From assembly GCA_013396995.1 (NCBI GenBank), contig VWZP01010309.1:680783-744782 (forward strand): a stretch of 64,000 bases of DNA. Reading direction: 5' to 3'. The DNA comes from Dicaeum eximium. Its lineage: Eukaryota; Chordata; Aves; Passeriformes; Dicaeidae. Position 1 is the first letter of the stretch. Each line of letters begins with the position of its first letter. The position numbers were made by a program, and so were the translations under genes. The notes below the pieces were generated by a model that was not told where the DNA came from, did not search any database, and saw nothing but the letters and a program-made list of their open reading frames with translations. Below, in pieces: positions 60,601 to 64,000 of this stretch.

Positions 60601-61117
60601 GCCTGTGAGTATCATTTAGGAGGATGCAATGAATTTTGCCTGTGTACCAGCCATACAAATTTCACTATTTCTGGGACACAATGTAATCAGAAATACCCCA
60701 CAGAATGCATCAACTTAGTAACCTAGTCAAAATTCAGGCATTAAGGTGCAGTTTTGTAGTGCACTGAAATTGGGTTTTTAGTCCAAAATGTACATACCTA
60801 GGGAAACAATAGTCTAGCTTTAAATATCCTCTCCCATAGTGAAACTTTAAAGCTTAAAAATTCTTTTAAAGCAAGAAGAAACCTAAAATTCAACTTAGCC
60901 CTATTTAGCAATTCTCAGAGGTAAAAATTCTCAGGGTAGCTTGTAAAAGACAGAAGAGAGAAGAGGTTATTACCTACTATACTCCTGGAATTAAGAAACC
61001 TCTGCATGAAGTGAGAATTGGTGAAAAGGATTTCGAACATCTTGTCTGCAGTGATGTGGAAAACTCTGTTTATAAAAAGTCTGCCATAGAGATCATTGTC
61101 AGAGACAGTCTCCTTCA
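51584..61117 (-). CDS. GRAMD1C: GRAMD1C (Aster-C), 3' part: VASt domain, membrane anchor and C-terminus (9 exons)
   Basis: ER-anchored sterol-transfer protein acting at ER-plasma membrane contacts. Exons (minus): 60974-61117, 60078-60196, 59018-59160, 57322-57425, 56442-56621, 54904-54961, 54285-54395, 53349-53454, 51584-51661. Every junction keeps phase, giving about 347 codons. The first four exons encode the sterol-binding VASt domain, from LYGRLFINRVFHITADKMF through VLTHDVPYHDYFYTVNRYC to KKQPWGLVKSVIEKNTW. Exon 56442-56621 carries the basic ALRRRRRTLHRG and a Ser-rich linker. The single membrane helix (TTTIIVVMSVF then LLLLVLLNITLFL) is split between two exons, and a short helical C-terminal tail follows. 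The GRAM domain and N-terminus are absent and expected beyond position 64000. Aster-C is preferred over Aster-A or -B because of its neighbour ZDHHC23 and the remembered C-terminal sequence. Confidence 0.94.
53055..53185. repeat. A/C-rich low-complexity tract
   Basis: A poly(A) core followed by CAAACAAACAAACCC-like and CCAACCAACAAAAC-like sequence, about 130 bp almost free of G and T. It lies in the last GRAMD1C intron and reads G/T-rich on the transcribed-sense strand. Confidence 0.85.
53349..53454 (-). CDS. GRAMD1C: GRAMD1C exon, C-terminal helix
   Basis: 106 bp, ISPEIVSKEETPQYDKEQV then KGVLRDSIEMLEQ. Acceptor is TTTTTCAG|CA and donor GAGCAG|GTAGGT. Confidence 0.95.
54285..54395 (-). CDS. 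GRAMD1C: GRAMD1C exon, second half of the membrane helix
   Basis: 111 bp, LLLLVLLNITLFLKLSKIEH and AAQSLYHVQLQEESSL. Acceptor is ATCTACAG|TT and donor TTGAA|GTAAGT. The longest open frame here is in the wrong phase. Confidence 0.94.
54904..54961 (-). CDS. GRAMD1C: GRAMD1C exon, first half of the membrane helix
   Basis: 58 bp, RKRDAVSRTTTIIVVMSV. Acceptor is CCCTATAG|GA and donor GTCTT|GTAAGT. Confidence 0.9.
56442..56621 (-). CDS. GRAMD1C: GRAMD1C exon, linker
   Basis: 180 bp, SDLLMEEYAINQSIEDSGKL, then LRRRRRTLHRG and SSQHSSGDMGVESQG. Acceptor is CACTGCAG|AA and donor AATAG|GTAGGA. Confidence 0.95.
57322..57425 (-). CDS. GRAMD1C: GRAMD1C exon, VASt end
   Basis: 104 bp, VSAEVKYKKQPWGLVKSVI through NFKQL. 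Acceptor is TTTGCTAG|GG and donor CTTG|GTGAGG. Confidence 0.95.
59018..59160 (-). CDS. GRAMD1C: GRAMD1C exon, VASt
   Basis: 143 bp, ILHKQSQKGQSYQVDAEVL, then THDVPYHDYFYTVNRYC and a basic end. Acceptor is TATGATAG|AT and donor TTACG|GTGAGC. No obvious open frame marks it. Confidence 0.94.
59462..59785 (-). repeat. CR1-like LINE fragment in a GRAMD1C intron
   Basis: The plus strand shows GGGTTGAGATTGGAAGGCAC, CCATGTCCAGGTGGCTTTCC, ACCTGTTCCACTGCTCAGTC and GTCTGGGCTGAACATTTCC, a diverged reverse-oriented CR1 3' region. Confidence 0.85.
60078..60196 (-). CDS. GRAMD1C: GRAMD1C exon, VASt
   Basis: 119 bp, AVSTPWNRDSNGNQLRTLTY through TTATEKQ. Acceptor is CATCTAG|AT and donor AAGCAG|GTACTG. Confidence 0.95.
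60974..61117 (-). CDS. GRAMD1C: GRAMD1C exon, VASt start
   Basis: 144 bp, KETVSDNDLYGRLFINRVF through RFLNSRSIV. Donor is GTAG|GTAATA. The acceptor is a TAGCAG doublet, so the exon may start at 61117 or 61120 (three bases longer). Confidence 0.92.
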
Positions 61118-61120
61118 CTG

Positions 61121-64000
61121 CTAAGAAAGACAGAGAGATCAGGTTAAGAACAGTATTATGAAGAACCCTTATAGCATTCCAGGCTTTATTACAGCTTAAA
61201 TCCTTCACAAGCTTGCATCGGCATTTGTTTCTCGCTCTCAGAATCCCAGTAATGTTGCCTTCAGGAACAAAGTCCAGAGATGATTTTCAAATACACACCA
61301 CTACCACCACTTCCCCACGCAAATTGATAAATTAACAGCAAAAGGTACCATCCCTTTAATTTTGCCTTCAGTATTCTGCTAATCCTGTAAGAAACATTGG
61401 GGAAAGAAAGTTAGCATAATTTTCATGAATATGTGTGTCTATTGTACAAAAGACCAGCAAGAAGGACAGCAAAACCAGAAGTTTTCTTCTTGTGGCTGGT
61501 TTCAGAATTCTGCTCCTAACATTTGTAATACTGGTAGTGCCCCCTAAGGGACCAGGTAGACTCCCAAACAGTTCTTTCCTCCATACCTACTGAACAGGAA
61601 CACAAGGGATACCCTGCTCCATTTTGCAGTCCCCAAAAATGCCCAAATGCCATCATCTATTTCAAAGCCACCGAGCACCCCAGTGGCATTCTGTGGCTGC
61701 AGCACTGATCTTTGCTATTTCTGCTTCTTGGTGGTTGCTGGCATGACTCAGCTTTGTGGTTTATCTCAGCCACGCTTGCAAGAGATAAGGGATAGAACTA
61801 CAGTCCTGGAGGGCAAGCAGTTTCCTGTGCCAATCCCAACTCAATCTGCTTATGCTTTAGAAAAAAGTCAATCCTAAACTATAATTTCCAGCAAGACAAA
61901 CAAGCCGCCCCCCCACCACACATCACTAAAATGAAACATGAAGCCCAAAAGCAAATCTTGCAGCAGACAGACAAGTCAGGATGGCCAGCCTTTCAACCGA
62001 AACAAATGCTTGGGGCTCGGAAAGGCCAGTGCCAGCCACGAATGCAAAGGTAGCCTGAATACCACGCTGTAGTTCACTAGCTACCTGCAGGCTAAAGTTA
62101 CAGCACTTCAAATATTACTGGCTTGGCAGCAGTCAGTATTGATAAGGTAAATGCACCAACTGAACAACCACAGCAGTCCCAAATGAAACCCAGTTCTGAC
62201 TGAGCAGACTTCCTCTCTAGCGCTGCTCCTAGCCTGCTAGAAACCTGTTAAAACATCTGCCTCCAAAAAAGCTCTCCTTGATCTCATCAGGCTTCAAAGC
62301 AGAACCCCAAAAGTGAAGCGTGAGTGCCGCATTTTTCTGCTTGCACAAGAGATTGACTTCCTCTCCATGCCGTGTTCTGCTTATGCAATTGTAATTCCAC
62401 ACAATTATGAGATGGGACAGAAAGCAAACACACATTTCAAGAGGCCTATTTAACCAGTCAATACACAGTCATTACATGTAGAATATGAATTCTGCTGCAC
62501 TGAAACATTCTGCAGGAAGCCAGAAATTCAGCCTGAGTTTTCAGCTTATACTCCCTGTATTTCCTCTCCCAGCTGAATCTAACTCTAACAAAAGGCAGGC
62601 CAAGTGAACTGTACGTTTAACTTTATTTAACAAGGCCTCAACATTACAGATCTCTCCTTTCAGAGAGATCATCACATCCTCTCTTTTGCTAAGAGACAGA
62701 AGTTTCAGACACTGATGCTGACATCCCCCACCCTCCTGCCTACTGTACATCAGTTAGCATGGCATCAGATACCAGGCAATTCAAACCTAGTTACTGTGGT
62801 TGAGTGTTACTCAACTGGATGTTGACGTGCCCAAGGAATCTGCTACCACTTAAAAAATAAAGACACCCAGACACATGATCAAGTCACCAGATAAGCATCA
62901 GATCAGCTTTGTCAGCTATTTGTATATGTCTTAGCGAACACAAGATAACACAAGTTACCTCTGCCCCAGTGAGCCTGAGCTAAACAACTCAACTTCATGT
63001 TCACTTGAAATGCTTGAGGACAGCTACTATTTTTCTGCTGATGCAAGGTAATTTGGTAAGCCAGGGCAACTTGTGATATGCACAAAGTCCATGCTTTATT
63101 ACCTTAAGGTGCAGATCCTGCTACCAAGCTCTATTACTCTGAGTCTGTCCTCTTTCTAGTGAGTCTGAAGAAAAAGCATCCACAGGTCTATACAAAACTT
63201 GCCATAAGCTAATACCTACACTACCTCTATGTAGTCATGTCTCTAATAAGGAATAGTCAATGAAGTGCCAAGTGCATGAGTATCTATTGAGAAATGTTTT
63301 TTACTTACAATCCTTCTCAGCTCTTGGAAGAAACAAAGGGGGTTTTTTTTAAATGTTAGCATATACAGCAGTAATTTTCAGAAAATCCAAGCTAAACCTG
63401 GGTTTACATATCAGGCCCATTCAGCTACTTTAGATGCTAGGATTCAAACAGCTGTTCTCCAAAAAAACCGTAAACTTTTTGAACAATGAGTCTGGAAGGT
63501 GCATGTATGTATAAATGCTGTTGTGAGTTCCACATCTGTGGAACCAAGTAGCAGGATACACCAAGAGCTTGACAAGCTTCAAGTCACTTCCATCTGGGCG
63601 TCTCAAAACTTATTTGTAGAAATCCTAGACGAAGCAGTGAGCACACAGAGGTGTAGCAATGAATAAGTGTATACTTTATACACTTGCAATTTGAACAGAA
63701 CAGGAAGCTTTAACCACTTAACTCTGCTACAAGTGAAATTGCACTTTTGTCTACTGTCATTTGTTTTAACTCACACAGGTAAACTTGTATCTGCCTTTGC
63801 TTTTCATAACAGTAAGGCAACTGAAGCATTTTACCGAAGACAGGCTTGGAATCCTCTTTATTAACAAAATGTTTTGTGCAAATACAGAGATATCAGTCTA
63901 ACTCCTTCACTTTCAGTGCTGTTCTAACCCCTCAGCAGCATACAATTATTAACACTAACTCTCTTAACCTGAATACATTTATAGCTGAATTGGAGCTGTC
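61121..64000. other. Unresolved GRAMD1C intronic sequence to the window edge
   Basis: No further GRAMD1C exon could be recognised by splice sites plus similarity. The exon encoding the Ser-rich region before the VASt domain and all GRAM-domain exons are missing from view. Open frames here lack family resemblance. I treat the stretch as intron. Confidence 0.55.

Noticed and set aside
62541..62750. A 69-aa minus-strand frame as a possible upstream GRAMD1C exon
   Set aside because: No similarity to the GRAM domain or the Ser-rich linker, and no flanking acceptor/donor pair in phase.
63306..63333. A 14-bp AG...GTAAGT unit on the minus strand as a GRAMD1C micro-exon
   Set aside because: Too short to support by similarity; such acceptor/donor pairs occur by chance.
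1..64000. Bacterial-type systems, CRISPR arrays, tRNA or rRNA genes
   Set aside because: No repeat-spacer array, operon structure or RNA-gene signature was seen; the window is vertebrate nuclear DNA. The tRNA-Gly match at 15030-15047 is a retroviral primer-binding site, not a tRNA gene.

Overview
This is vertebrate nuclear DNA, almost certainly from a bird. Four multi-exon genes are split by GT-AG introns. The interspersed repeats are dominated by CR1 LINE fragments with the usual avian 3' ends, plus endogenous-retrovirus LTRs. The gene order GRAMD1C - ZDHHC23 - CCDC191 - QTRT2 matches the human 3q13.31 block as I remember it. The species cannot be fixed from this window.

Layout from left to right. 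Positions 1-4598 hold no recognisable gene and lie downstream of QTRT2. QTRT2 occupies 4599-18223 on the minus strand (8 coding exons, 426 aa) and is the non-catalytic subunit of the queuine tRNA-ribosyltransferase. A CpG-rich, apparently bidirectional promoter (about 17880-18600, with a short N gap) separates it from CCDC191 at 18432-38974 on the plus strand (16 coding exons, 870 aa in this model), a coiled-coil protein. Positions 38975-47586 are the convergent, gene-free interval between CCDC191 and ZDHHC23. ZDHHC23 (47587-50533, minus, 4 coding exons, 412 aa) is a DHHC palmitoyltransferase with a CpG-island start and a second N gap. The 3' part of GRAMD1C (51584-61117, minus, 9 exons) encodes the sterol-binding VASt domain, the membrane anchor and the C-terminus; its GRAM-domain exons are not seen and should lie beyond the right edge.

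The genes do not form a pathway. They are a conserved syntenic block with one divergent pair (QTRT2/CCDC191), one convergent pair (CCDC191/ZDHHC23) and one tightly spaced tandem pair (GRAMD1C then ZDHHC23, about 1 kb from stop to start).

The most interesting observations are: (1) tryptophan-centred repeats in CCDC191 that fit the Sfi1 centrin-binding pattern, with about 30-residue spacing; (2) an antisense endogenous-retrovirus LTR with an intact 18-nt tRNA-Gly primer-binding site in a QTRT2 intron; (3) a second antisense LTR in a CCDC191 intron that carries a cluster of donor-like GTAAGA motifs in the sense direction; (4) the shared QTRT2/CCDC191 promoter; (5) a NAGNAG acceptor in GRAMD1C. 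All exon models were assembled by hand from splice sites, reading phase and remembered family similarity; no alignment was run.
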